From DAOUET01 sp034430155 (GTDB taxonomy: Bacteria; Chloroflexota; Anaerolineae; Anaerolineales; UBA4823): a DNA stretch of 18,872 bases. The stretch is taken from contig DAOUET010000070.1 of NCBI GenBank assembly GCA_034430155.1, positions 1 through 18,872 on the forward strand. The letters run 5' to 3'. Positions 1-6,939 of the stretch are shown here, piece by piece. Each line of letters starts with the position of its first letter. The stretch's first letter is position 1. The notes beneath the pieces were generated by a model. That model worked only from the letters and a program-made list of their open reading frames with translations, was not told the DNA's origin and made no database searches. A program made the translations under genes and the position numbers.

Positions 1-579
1 ACCGGTGGCCTTTCCTTATGGCTTTCCTACCCCGGAATCGCTCATGAGGATAGCTTTTCCGTGCGATTAGACAACCATCAGCAACTCAAAGATTTACGGT
101 TACTCACCGTTCCGATTGATTCGCGGGTCGGTCTAAAAACCGAAGAGGCTCACCGCGACGCACCACTCAGCCCTTTTTTTAAAGCCTGGATGAAATCCCG
201 CCCGCAAGAAATAATGGAGTGTATCACTGCTACTCAAAACGGCGATTTGAAAATCCTAGGCCAGCTGGCTGAACTTGACAGCATCCGGTTGCATGCAGTT
301 ACCATGTCAGGAAGCCGGGAGAATAAAGTATTTGCCTGGGAGCCGGAAAATATCCCACTCTTCCGGATGTGCAACGACCTACGCCAAGAAGGCACCCCGG
401 TATATTTTTCTACTGATACGGGCCCAACCACCGTATTCTTAACTCACAAGGATTTTGCAGATCGCGTTGCCGCGAAAATCGATGGTATGAAGATGGATTT
501 GGAGGTCATCCGGGGGCGTATCGCCGGTCCAGCGCACTTGATCGATATCCAAAGAGCCAAGCAGGAATTACGGATTTGA
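1..579 (+). CDS. mvaD: Mevalonate-pathway decarboxylase (diphosphomevalonate or phosphomevalonate decarboxylase), C-terminal part
   Basis: The frame is open from base 1, so the gene starts outside the window and about 192 C-terminal residues are visible. They match the C-terminal GHMP-kinase-fold half of mevalonate decarboxylases: a GGL..W segment at the left edge, then LRLLTVPID, then EAHRDAPLSPFFKAW, and finally YFSTDTGPTTVF. The Asp of STDTGP (codon 415-417) corresponds to the catalytic Asp of the family. These enzymes use ATP to phosphorylate and decarboxylate a mevalonate phosphate, giving isopentenyl (di)phosphate for isoprenoids in the cytoplasm. The sequence does not decide between the classical diphosphomevalonate enzyme and the phosphomevalonate decarboxylase known from halophilic archaea and the chloroflexote Roseiflexus. 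An internal GTG at 61 is not the start, because homology continues upstream of it. The last 12 bases overlap the end of the convergent transketolase gene. Confidence 0.85.
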   Translation, partial: TGGLSLWLSYPGIAHEDSFSVRLDNHQQLKDLRLLTVPIDSRVGLKTEEAHRDAPLSPFFKAWMKSRPQEIMECITATQNGDLKILGQLAELDSIRLHAVTMSGSRENKVFAWEPENIPLFRMCNDLRQEGTPVYFSTDTGPTTVFLTHKDFADRVAAKIDGMKMDLEVIRGRIAGPAHLIDIQRAKQELRI

Positions 580-2628
580 ATTAAAGTCATCAAGCAGCTG
601 CTTGGTTCGCCTGACCACCTCGTCAACGGTAAAGCCCATTTGTTCGAAGAGGATTTCATAAGGAGCCGAAGCCCCAAAATAATCGATACCAAGCGTGGCG
701 GGGTTACTGCTCTGAGGGGCCAAACCATCGTAATTGAGATAGCGCGGCCATGAAAGCGTAACCCCAGCCTCGATGGACAAGCGCGGTACTCCATGAGGCA
801 ACACGGAAACTTTATAATCAATCGGTTGCAAATCGAACAACTCCCAACTCGGCATTGAAACCACGCGGGCGGCAATCCCTTGCTGGTCGAGTTGAGCCCG
901 GGCTGCCATAGCCAGGCTGACTTCCGATCCGGTGGCAATAAGCACAACATCGAGATCGACTTGCGGTTCATCCGCAAGGACATAAGCGCCGTGTTTGGAC
1001 CGATCATCTGCGGGTGTGAGCAATGGCAATCCCTGTCGGGTAAGTGCCAAAGCAGTAGGTCCATCCTTACGTTCTAAAGCGATTTTCCAAGCCGCCATGG
1101 TTTCGTTGGCATCGGCTGGTCGAAGGACAACCAAATTCGGGACCGTCCGCAAGGCAGTAAGATGTTCAATCGGTTGGTGGGTAGGTCCATCCTCACCTAA
1201 TCCAATACTATCATGCGTAAAAACATAGATAACCGGCAGCTTCATCATGGCTGCCAAGCGAATTGTTGGACGCATGTAATCAGAGAAAATCAGGAAGGTA
1301 CCCCCATAAGGGCGCAGACCATGTAAAGCCAGGCCGTTGAGGATAGATCCCATTCCATGCTCACGTACTCCAAAGTGAATGTAGCTGCCACTGAAATCTC
1401 CCCGCCTGACCGCCCATCCCGTAGCAGGTAGGGTATTGTTGCTGGGCGTTAGGTCGGCTGACCCACCCACCAGGGTTAGCAAGCGAGGCATCAGAGCATC
1501 CAGCGTTTTACCCGAAGCCACTCTGGTGGCGATAGGCTTTTCAGCAGAAAAAGTAGGCAAATCTGCATCCCAACCAGCGGGCAATTCACCTTTAATGAAA
1601 CCATCCCAATCTTTGGCTTTCTGGGGGTAAACCTTCCGGTACTCTGCGAGGGATTCTTCCCAGTGCGCCTGACGGGAAGCCCCAACCTGCCTGATAAGGG
1701 CAAAGCGTTCCCGCACCACTTCCGGCACGTGGAAAGGTGGCTCCAAAGGCCAATTAATAGCTTCTTTAGTTCGGCGTAAGTCTTCTTCTCCTAATGGAGA
1801 ACCATGGACTTTGGCTGTATCCTGGCGTGGACTGCCATACCCAATATGCGTCCGGCAGGCGATAATTGAAGGTCGATCTACCTCTTCCTGAGCGGTACGG
1901 ATGGCCTTATCAACCGCCGCCATATCGTGCCCATCCACCTTTTGTACGTGCCAGCCGTAAGCCTGAAAACGGTTAGGCACATCATCGCTGTACGTTAAAT
2001 CGGTGGGACCATCGATGCAAATATGGTTGTCATCGTAAAGAACGATCAAGCGGCTTAACCCCAAATGACCTGCCAGAGAAGATACTTCGTGTGATATCCC
2101 CTCCATCAAATCGCCATCCGAAGCTAACACATAGGTGTAATGATCGATCAATTCCGATCCTTGCTGGTTAAATCTAGCAGCCAGCATGCGCTCAGCGATA
2201 GCCAAACCCACCGCGTTGCCGAAACCCTGGCCCAGAGGGCCGGTGGTCGTTTCGATCCCCCGCTGCAGATCGTACTCGGGATGTCCGGGTGTATGACTAC
2301 CCCATTGGCGAAATTGTTTCAACTGCTCTAACGGCATGGGATAACCACATAGGTGAAGCAAAGCATATAAAAGAGCCGAGCCATGACCGGCAGACAAGAT
2401 GAAACGATCCCGGTTAATCCAGGTGGGATCCTCAGGGTTATGTTTCAGGAAGCGGGTCCACAAGACATAAGCAAAGTCTGCTGCCCCCAAAGGCAAGCCA
2501 GGATGACCAGAATTTGCTTGCTGTACCGCGTCTATTGCCAACATACGCAAAGCGTTAGCACACAAACGGTCGATTTCATCATATTTTGATAATATTTCTT
2601 CACTCCGAGAGGGTTTTGTCATTGCCAT
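568..2628 (-). CDS. tkt: Transketolase
   Basis: Full-length thiamine-diphosphate enzyme (686 aa from this start) that moves two-carbon ketol units between sugar phosphates in the non-oxidative pentose phosphate pathway. Visible motifs, in order: SGHPGLPLGAADF near residue 40, SAGHGSALLYALLH near 80, GPLGQGFGNAVG near 130, the diphosphate/Mg motif DGD at 171-173 with DDN at 199-201, and VREHGM with the catalytic Glu near 423. The central pyrimidine domain and a C-terminal domain follow. The frame stays open upstream to a TTG at 2688, but no ribosome binding site supports that start. ATG 2628, or ATG 2622 two codons later, lies behind GGAAAG and AGGAG, and both give a normal family length. A promoter lies upstream at 2718-2745. 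The 3' end overlaps the mevalonate decarboxylase gene tail-to-tail by 12 bp, and no terminator is evident there. Confidence 0.97.
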   Translation of the reverse strand: MAMTKPSRSEEILSKYDEIDRLCANALRMLAIDAVQQANSGHPGLPLGAADFAYVLWTRFLKHNPEDPTWINRDRFILSAGHGSALLYALLHLCGYPMPLEQLKQFRQWGSHTPGHPEYDLQRGIETTTGPLGQGFGNAVGLAIAERMLAARFNQQGSELIDHYTYVLASDGDLMEGISHEVSSLAGHLGLSRLIVLYDDNHICIDGPTDLTYSDDVPNRFQAYGWHVQKVDGHDMAAVDKAIRTAQEEVDRPSIIACRTHIGYGSPRQDTAKVHGSPLGEEDLRRTKEAINWPLEPPFHVPEVVRERFALIRQVGASRQAHWEESLAEYRKVYPQKAKDWDGFIKGELPAGWDADLPTFSAEKPIATRVASGKTLDALMPRLLTLVGGSADLTPSNNTLPATGWAVRRGDFSGSYIHFGVREHGMGSILNGLALHGLRPYGGTFLIFSDYMRPTIRLAAMMKLPVIYVFTHDSIGLGEDGPTHQPIEHLTALRTVPNLVVLRPADANETMAAWKIALERKDGPTALALTRQGLPLLTPADDRSKHGAYVLADEPQVDLDVVLIATGSEVSLAMAARAQLDQQGIAARVVSMPSWELFDLQPIDYKVSVLPHGVPRLSIEAGVTLSWPRYLNYDGLAPQSSNPATLGIDYFGASAPYEILFEQMGFTVDEVVRRTKQLLDDFNSNP

Positions 2629-2717
2629 TTCTTTCCGCGCTCCTGAACGCTCTAGATAATCCCTCGCCATAATAAAGGAGGGTTGCAAATTGTAAATTCC
2701 TAACCTTCGATCTTAAA

Positions 2718-2745
2718 GTTATAGCAATAACCAATCCAATGTCAA
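2718..2745 (-). promoter_or_regulatory. Predicted sigma-70 promoter for transketolase
   Basis: Read on the minus strand, a perfect -35 TTGACA (2745-2740) is followed after 16 bp by TATAAC (2723-2718). Transcription would begin near 2711, leaving a leader of about 85 nt before the ATG at 2628. Assigned by pattern only. Confidence 0.55.
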
Positions 2746-2773
2746 TACCTTAAGTGACATTTGTCAATGCTCC

Positions 2774-2854
2774 TCATGACATTTCGCAATCAAAATGGTG
2801 AATCCGACCAGCTTGGATCTCGTGGATCACGTGTATCCGTTTCAATTCTTTCAT
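2774..2854 (-). pseudogene. Transposase N-terminal stub (26 codons)
   Basis: An ATG at 2854, nine bases after AAGGTG, opens the frame MKELKRIHVIHEIQAGRI and reaches a TGA at 2774-2776 after eight more codons. The peptide MKELKRI.VI.E...GRI resembles the first helix of helix-turn-helix DDE transposases, which usually continue with TQ.EAAE.LG.S. Here the similarity ends right after GRI, as expected if an internal deletion joined the start of the gene to unrelated or terminal sequence. The peptide is too short to function. The match is from memory of the family, not a search. Confidence 0.45.
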
Positions 2855-2890
2855 CGTCAATATCACCTTGTTTTCCATGGGGTGACATTT

Positions 2891-2927
2891 TCGCTGAACA
2901 GTCAGGGGGTATCAATATCGCTGAACA
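2891..2927 (+). repeat. Direct repeat TCGCTGAACA x2
   Basis: TCGCTGAACA occurs at 2891-2900 and again at 2918-2927, a 27-bp period. Each copy is preceded by a similar A/T-rich octamer (TGACATTT and TATCAATA). They are read as the repeated transposase-binding motifs of the insertion-sequence relic. Confidence 0.6.
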
Positions 2928-2949
2928 ACAACAAGTCATTAGGCAAACC

Positions 2950-2977
2950 TTGACACTCCTGAATTCAATGGTACACT
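2950..2977 (+). promoter_or_regulatory. Predicted promoter for the prolyl-tRNA synthetase pair
   Basis: TTGACA (2950-2955), 16 bp, then TACACT (2972-2977). Transcription from about 2984 would give a leader of some 250 nt before the ATG at 3237. This is the best forward promoter in the gap. It lies just outside the insertion-sequence relic. Pattern evidence only. Confidence 0.45.
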
Positions 2978-3026
2978 TTTTTCAAGATGAGATCTGCCAA
3001 TTTCCCACCATCCCCACTCCCAACCA

Positions 3027-3125
3027 ACCGCAAGCCAAGCTAGGCTTTCGGTCTCTCGGGGTTTGGTGAGTCTTTTGATCAGACTCGGTTGTTAGGCGCC
3101 CTCTGGACTGTAAGCCTCCAGAGGG
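3027..3125 (+). promoter_or_regulatory. Three consecutive hairpins in the proS leader
   Basis: Hairpin 1: arms 3027-3036 and 3043-3052 (ACCGCAAGCC with GGCTTTCGGT, one mismatch, 6-nt loop). Hairpin 2: GAGTCT 3068-3073 with AGACTC 3081-3086 (7-nt loop). Hairpin 3: CCCTCTGGA 3099-3107 with TCCAGAGGG 3117-3125 (perfect, 9-nt loop), followed by an A/T-rich but not U-only tract. All lie between the predicted promoter and proS. They could be an attenuator or leader regulatory element, or a leftover terminator of lost upstream DNA. No canonical T-box sequence is present. The rest of the leader (3126-3227) shows nothing recognisable. Confidence 0.4.
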
Positions 3126-3236
3126 TGAATTTATTAATTGGTATTAAGCTATTCGAAGCCAGCTCATGCCAAGGATGCTGACTCTCGAATACCTTAAGAC
3201 CCAGGTCTATCAATTTACCTTCATATCAAGGACGCC

Positions 3237-4676
3237 ATGAGCACTGAGAAACTCCCTTCCCGCGTAGAAAATTTTTCTGAATGGTACAATCAGGTCATAT
3301 TGCGCGCCGAACTGGCTGATTATGCACCAGTGCGTGGCTGCATGGTCGTGCGCCCATATGGCTGGGCGCTCTGGGAAAACATCCAGCAAGCCCTTGATCG
3401 CCGCTTCAAGGAAACCGGTCACGTTAACGCCGCCTTCCCGCTCTTGATCCCTATGTCATATCTGGAAAAGGAAAAAGAACATGTGGAGGGCTTCTCACCC
3501 GAGCTGGCGGTGGTAACCCACGGAGGAGGCGAGAAACTGGAAGAGCCTTTGGTCATCCGTCCCACCTCCGAAACTATCATTGGTCATTCTTATGCGAAGT
3601 GGGTCAAATCATACCGTGACTTGCCTATCCTAATCAATCAATGGGGAAATGTAGTCCGCTGGGAGATGCGCACCAGGTTATTCCTGCGCACCTTGGAGTT
3701 CTATTGGCAGGAAGGCCATACAGCCCACGCCACATCTGAAGAAGCTCAAGAAGAAACTTTTCGCATGCTGGGTATCTACGCCGACTTCGCCATAAACGAC
3801 GCGGCTATCCCCGTCATCCAGGGTATAAAAAGCGAGAGTGAGAAGTTCGCCGGTGCGGTGCAGTCTACTACCATCGAGGCTATGATGGGAGATAAACGCG
3901 CCCTGCAAGCCGGCACCTCCCACTTCCTCGGCCAAAACTTCGCCAAGGCCTTCGACATTCAATACCTAGACCATGAAAACCAGCTCCAATATGTGTGGAC
4001 GACCTCATGGGGCCTTTCCACACGGTTCATTGGAGCTATTATTATGGCCCACGGCGACGATCATGGCTTAATCTTGCCTCCTAAACTCGCTCCCATCCAA
4101 ATCGTGATCGTTCCCATTTATAGAAATGAAGTAGAAAAGAGCTCGGTATTACCCGTAGTTGAACACCTCCAGGAGCAGCTCAAAGCTACCAGCTTTCGAC
4201 TCAAAGTAGACGACCGCCAGGAGGTCACACCTGGGTTTAAGTTCAACGATTGGGAGATGCGCGGTGTCCCGCTGCGCATTGAAATCGGGCCAAAAGATGT
4301 GGCAAAAGGCACTGTTGCTCTGGGGCGTCGCGATATCCCTGGCAAAGCAGGCAAATCCTTTGTCTCCCAGGATGGTCTACCTGTTCATGTCGACGGGTTG
4401 CTTAAGGTCATCCAACAGTCTATCTTAGATCGCGCCACTGACTTCCGTGATAGCCATATCCACGACCCCCAGAACTATAATGAGTTCAAGGAAGTCCTGC
4501 AAGACGGATGGGCTTTCTCTTGGTGGTGCGGTGATTCGGCATGTGAGGCAAAAGTGAAGGAAGACACCAAAGCGACCGTCCGCTGTATTGCTCTTGAGCA
4601 ACCTGGCGGCACCGGAAAATGCATCGCCTGCGGTGAGGTCGCCGAGGAAAAAGTGTACTTCGCTCGAGCCTATTAA
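3237..4676 (+). CDS. proS: Prolyl-tRNA synthetase, archaeal/eukaryotic type (ProRS type 3)
   Basis: Class II synthetase of 479 aa that charges tRNA-Pro with proline. The type 3 architecture is clear: the catalytic core begins almost at the N-terminus (FSEWYNQVILRAEL), has RPTSET at 108-113, motif 2 RWEMRTRLFLRTLEF at 141-155, and HGDDHGLILPP at 272-282. There is no inserted editing domain. The anticodon-binding domain spans roughly 285-400. A C-terminal zinc-type domain follows, with Cys at 431, 436, 450, 462 and 465 (CGDSAC and CIAC), and the chain ends in Tyr, as is typical of this type. The start is supported by AAGGA four bases before the ATG. The gene is followed after 17 bp by a second, bacterial-type prolyl-tRNA synthetase, so the two are probably cotranscribed. 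Lacking a cis-editing domain, this enzyme may rely on its neighbour or a free-standing editor to clear Ala-tRNA-Pro (inference). Confidence 0.95.
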   Translation: MSTEKLPSRVENFSEWYNQVILRAELADYAPVRGCMVVRPYGWALWENIQQALDRRFKETGHVNAAFPLLIPMSYLEKEKEHVEGFSPELAVVTHGGGEKLEEPLVIRPTSETIIGHSYAKWVKSYRDLPILINQWGNVVRWEMRTRLFLRTLEFYWQEGHTAHATSEEAQEETFRMLGIYADFAINDAAIPVIQGIKSESEKFAGAVQSTTIEAMMGDKRALQAGTSHFLGQNFAKAFDIQYLDHENQLQYVWTTSWGLSTRFIGAIIMAHGDDHGLILPPKLAPIQIVIVPIYRNEVEKSSVLPVVEHLQEQLKATSFRLKVDDRQEVTPGFKFNDWEMRGVPLRIEIGPKDVAKGTVALGRRDIPGKAGKSFVSQDGLPVHVDGLLKVIQQSILDRATDFRDSHIHDPQNYNEFKEVLQDGWAFSWWCGDSACEAKVKEDTKATVRCIALEQPGGTGKCIACGEVAEEKVYFARAY

Positions 4677-4693
4677 TCAATGGAGGCAGCCAG

Positions 4694-6466
4694 ATGAAAA
4701 TGAGCCATCTTTTCAGCCAAACATTGCGCGAAGCACCTTCAGAGGCTGAAATCCCCAGTCATCAATTACTGTTACGCGCCGGTTTCATTCGCCAGCTTGC
4801 AGCCGGCATTTTCAGTTACCTGCCTTTGGCGAGGCGTTCCCTGACCAAAATTGAAGACATAATGCGCGATGAGATGAATACCATCGGCGGTCAGGAGATA
4901 ACCATGCCAGTCGTCCATCCAGCTGATATTTGGAAGGAAACCCAACGATGGTACCAGATTGGATCAGAGATGGGACGCTTCAAGGACAAGAATGGCCGTG
5001 ATATGGTTCTGGCCATGACTCACGAAGAAGTCGTCGCTGACCTGGTTAGAAAAGAGGTACGTTCGTACCGGCAGCTGCCTATGCTGATATACCATATTCA
5101 AACCAAGTGGCGTGATGATCCCCGCCCACGCGCTGGCTTGATTCGGGTGCGCGAGTTTTCCATGAAAGACAGCTACAGTCTGGATGCGGATTGGGAAGGA
5201 TTGGATACCCAGTATCGCTCTCACTACCAGGCTTATTTCAACATCTTCCATCGCTGCAGCTTGCCGGTAATCGTAGTGAAATCGGATGTAGGCATGATGG
5301 GGGGAAAAATGGCTCACGAGTTTATGTATCAAACCCCCATTGGAGAGGACACGTTGCTGCTGTGTGATCATTGTGGGTATGCTGCAAACCGGCAAGTGGC
5401 GCGATTTAGAAAACACCCTTTACCGGAAGAAACCTTAAAACCTCTCGAGAAGGTCGCCACACCTGACGCCAAGACAATTGAGGAGTTGGCAAAATTCCTG
5501 GGGGTGCCGAAGTCGAAAACCGCTAAGGCGGTCTTTATGACCGCAGATATTCCTGAAGGTGAGGACACTGTGGAACGGTTCGTATTCGCAGTAGTTAGAG
5601 GCGATATGGACGTCAATGATGCTAAGCTGGCAAATGCAGTGAAAGCCAAAGAACTCAGGCCTGCAACCGAAGAACAGATCAGGGCTGTTGGTGCAGTCCC
5701 TGGTTATGCCTCTCCAAGAAATCTGAAGGGCACCCTGGTGGTTGTTGATGACATCATACCCAGGTCTCCCAACCTGGTGGCAGGCGCTAACCAGGAGGGT
5801 TTTCACCTGATGAACACCAACCTCGGACGTGATTACGAAGCCGATATTGTGACCGATATTGCCGCAGCCGAAGAGGGTTTTGACTGCCCGGAATGCGGTC
5901 GACCGTTGCAGGAAGTTCGCGGCGTGGAAGTGGGGAATATATTTAAATTAGGAACACGCTACAGCGATGCGATGGGATGCTATTTCCTTGACAGAGATGG
6001 CAAATCCAAGCCTGTTATCATGGGCTCATATGGCATTGGCAGCGGCCGGTTGCTTGCCTGTATAGCTGAAGCCCACCATGACCAACACGGATTAATTTGG
6101 CCAATCTCGGTAGCCCCTTATCATGTACATTTGGTTAAATTAGCAGGGAAAGGCGATGATCAATCTCACCAAGTTGCCGAACGCCTCTACCAGGATCTGA
6201 AATTGAACCAAGTTGAAGTTCTATACGACAACCGACATGAAAGCCCGGGGGTAAAATTCAACGATGCCGATTTAATTGGCATCCCTATCCGCCTAACGGT
6301 CAGTGATCGCTCGCTTGATGGCGGAGGCGTGGAATTCAAACTACGCCACCAAATGGCTAAACTGATCGTCTCCGAATGTGAACTAATCCCAAAAGTGAAG
6401 GCCGCCATTAAATGCATGCATGACGAAATTTCCGGGAAAATCGTCAAGATGCCTTTCGAGGAATGA
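4694..6466 (+). CDS. proS: Prolyl-tRNA synthetase, bacterial type with editing domain (ProRS type 1)
   Basis: A second class II prolyl-tRNA synthetase, 590 aa, with the full bacterial layout. Core: SQTLREAPSEAEIPSHQLLLRAGFIRQLAAGIFSYLPL at the N-terminus, MTHEE near 108-112, and motif 2 RVREFSMKDSYSL at 151-163. The inserted YbaK-like editing (INS) domain covers about 230-395 and includes KTAKAVF, whose Lys near 278 matches the essential editing Lys of E. coli ProRS, and a GYASP loop near 337. Motif 3, MGSYGIGSGRLLACIAE, is at 443-459, followed by an anticodon-binding domain to the end. Paired cysteines CDHC (224-227) and CPEC (398-401) flank the insertion. The start is set by GGAGG seven bases before the ATG. 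It is co-directional with the upstream type 3 gene, with a 17-bp gap. Both enzymes look intact, with no obvious loss of catalytic residues. Confidence 0.96.
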   Translation: MKMSHLFSQTLREAPSEAEIPSHQLLLRAGFIRQLAAGIFSYLPLARRSLTKIEDIMRDEMNTIGGQEITMPVVHPADIWKETQRWYQIGSEMGRFKDKNGRDMVLAMTHEEVVADLVRKEVRSYRQLPMLIYHIQTKWRDDPRPRAGLIRVREFSMKDSYSLDADWEGLDTQYRSHYQAYFNIFHRCSLPVIVVKSDVGMMGGKMAHEFMYQTPIGEDTLLLCDHCGYAANRQVARFRKHPLPEETLKPLEKVATPDAKTIEELAKFLGVPKSKTAKAVFMTADIPEGEDTVERFVFAVVRGDMDVNDAKLANAVKAKELRPATEEQIRAVGAVPGYASPRNLKGTLVVVDDIIPRSPNLVAGANQEGFHLMNTNLGRDYEADIVTDIAAAEEGFDCPECGRPLQEVRGVEVGNIFKLGTRYSDAMGCYFLDRDGKSKPVIMGSYGIGSGRLLACIAEAHHDQHGLIWPISVAPYHVHLVKLAGKGDDQSHQVAERLYQDLKLNQVEVLYDNRHESPGVKFNDADLIGIPIRLTVSDRSLDGGGVEFKLRHQMAKLIVSECELIPKVKAAIKCMHDEISGKIVKMPFEE

Positions 6467-6494
6467 GGTAAAGAGAAATCAGAAAATGACGATC

Positions 6495-6528
6495 ATTGGG
6501 GCAGGTCTGGGGAATAACCTGCCCCAAT
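6495..6528. terminator. Strong hairpin between convergent genes
   Basis: Perfect 12-bp inverted repeat ATTGGGGCAGGT (6495-6506) and ACCTGCCCCAAT (6517-6528) with a 10-nt loop. It lies between the end of proS (6466) and the end of the convergent SCP2 gene (6561). The position and GC-rich stem suggest a bidirectional terminator, although neither side carries a clear U-tract. Confidence 0.6.
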
Positions 6529-6560
6529 ATTCCCAAACGGCTGAGATATTCTCTGTCCTT

Positions 6561-6890
6561 CTAGCGCATCTTGAAATATTTCGTCAAACCCAAGGCCAGG
6601 TTTAAATTTCCCTTGAGCTGCAACTTTTGTTGCATAAAAGCAGCCATCGCATCTAATTTCCCCAGAATCACGTCTTTATAATCCTGGGCATCCGCGCTGA
6701 GTGTCATCGTGGGGTTTTCAGTCGTACCTTTTTCCACGGTACACTTCTGGTCACGAATGGTCACCACCCAATCGCCGCCTTCAGCTCCCGAGAGGTGGTA
6801 TTGAATCACAGCATCAACGCCTTCAGCTTTATCAGGCAAGAAAGCCCCTGGCATGCGATCCATCAATTCTTGAACGGTAATTTCTGGCAT
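6561..6890 (-). CDS. SCP2 sterol-carrier-type lipid-binding domain protein
   Basis: A 109-aa protein made of one SCP2 domain. It has the family pattern of an N-terminal helix (MPEITVQELMDRMPGAF), a beta-sheet core with GGDWVVTIRDQKCTVEKGTTENPTMTLSADAQDY in sequence, and a C-terminal amphipathic stretch (QQKLQLKGNLNLALGLTKYF), where KG.L..AL.L is typical. Such proteins bind acyl-CoAs or other lipids in the cytoplasm and are often encoded with acyl-CoA degradation genes. AGGAG lies 10 bases before the ATG. It follows the thiolase gene by 49 bp in the same direction, so it is probably the last gene of the operon. Its ligand cannot be told from sequence. Confidence 0.85.
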   Translation of the reverse strand: MPEITVQELMDRMPGAFLPDKAEGVDAVIQYHLSGAEGGDWVVTIRDQKCTVEKGTTENPTMTLSADAQDYKDVILGKLDAMAAFMQQKLQLKGNLNLALGLTKYFKMR

Positions 6891-6939
6891 AAGAATATTT
6901 CTCCTTTTGAGTACGTGTCTCTATCCATCGAATTACGCT

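Larger units (their letters stand above)
2754..2928 (-). mobile_element. Decayed insertion-sequence end with transposase start
   Basis: A gene-free stretch that reads on the minus strand as the left end of an insertion sequence. It begins with TGTTCAGCGATATTGATACC (from about 2928), then a second copy, TGTTCAGCGAAAATGTCACC, then a ribosome binding site (AAGGTG) and the first codons of a transposase-like frame at 2854. The coding part stops after 26 codons. Two more TGACATTT motifs lie at the far side, near 2755 and 2777. Repeated subterminal motifs of this TGTTCAGCGAAAATGTCA kind are remembered from bacterial DDE-transposase elements (ISNCY/IS1202-like or IS21-like). The family assignment is tentative. 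No inverted right end is visible, so this looks like a deletion relic. Confidence 0.45.

Noticed and set aside
444..1064. 206-codon minus-strand frame
   Set aside because: It overlaps both the mevalonate decarboxylase and transketolase genes, which are clearly real, and has no recognisable motifs.
2622..2688. Longer transketolase N-terminus starting at TTG 2688
   Set aside because: No ribosome binding site there and the added residues are not typical of transketolases; GGAAAG/AGGAG supports 2628 or 2622.
2761..3069. 102-codon plus-strand open frame in the gap before proS
   Set aside because: Its composition is low-complexity, it has no ribosome binding site, it runs antisense across the insertion-sequence relic and overlaps the forward promoter and a leader hairpin. 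No family resemblance.
3099..3150. T-box riboswitch before the prolyl-tRNA synthetase genes
   Set aside because: Only AGGGTG resembles part of the T-box; the conserved GGNACCGCG part, a specifier loop and a terminator U-tract are missing.
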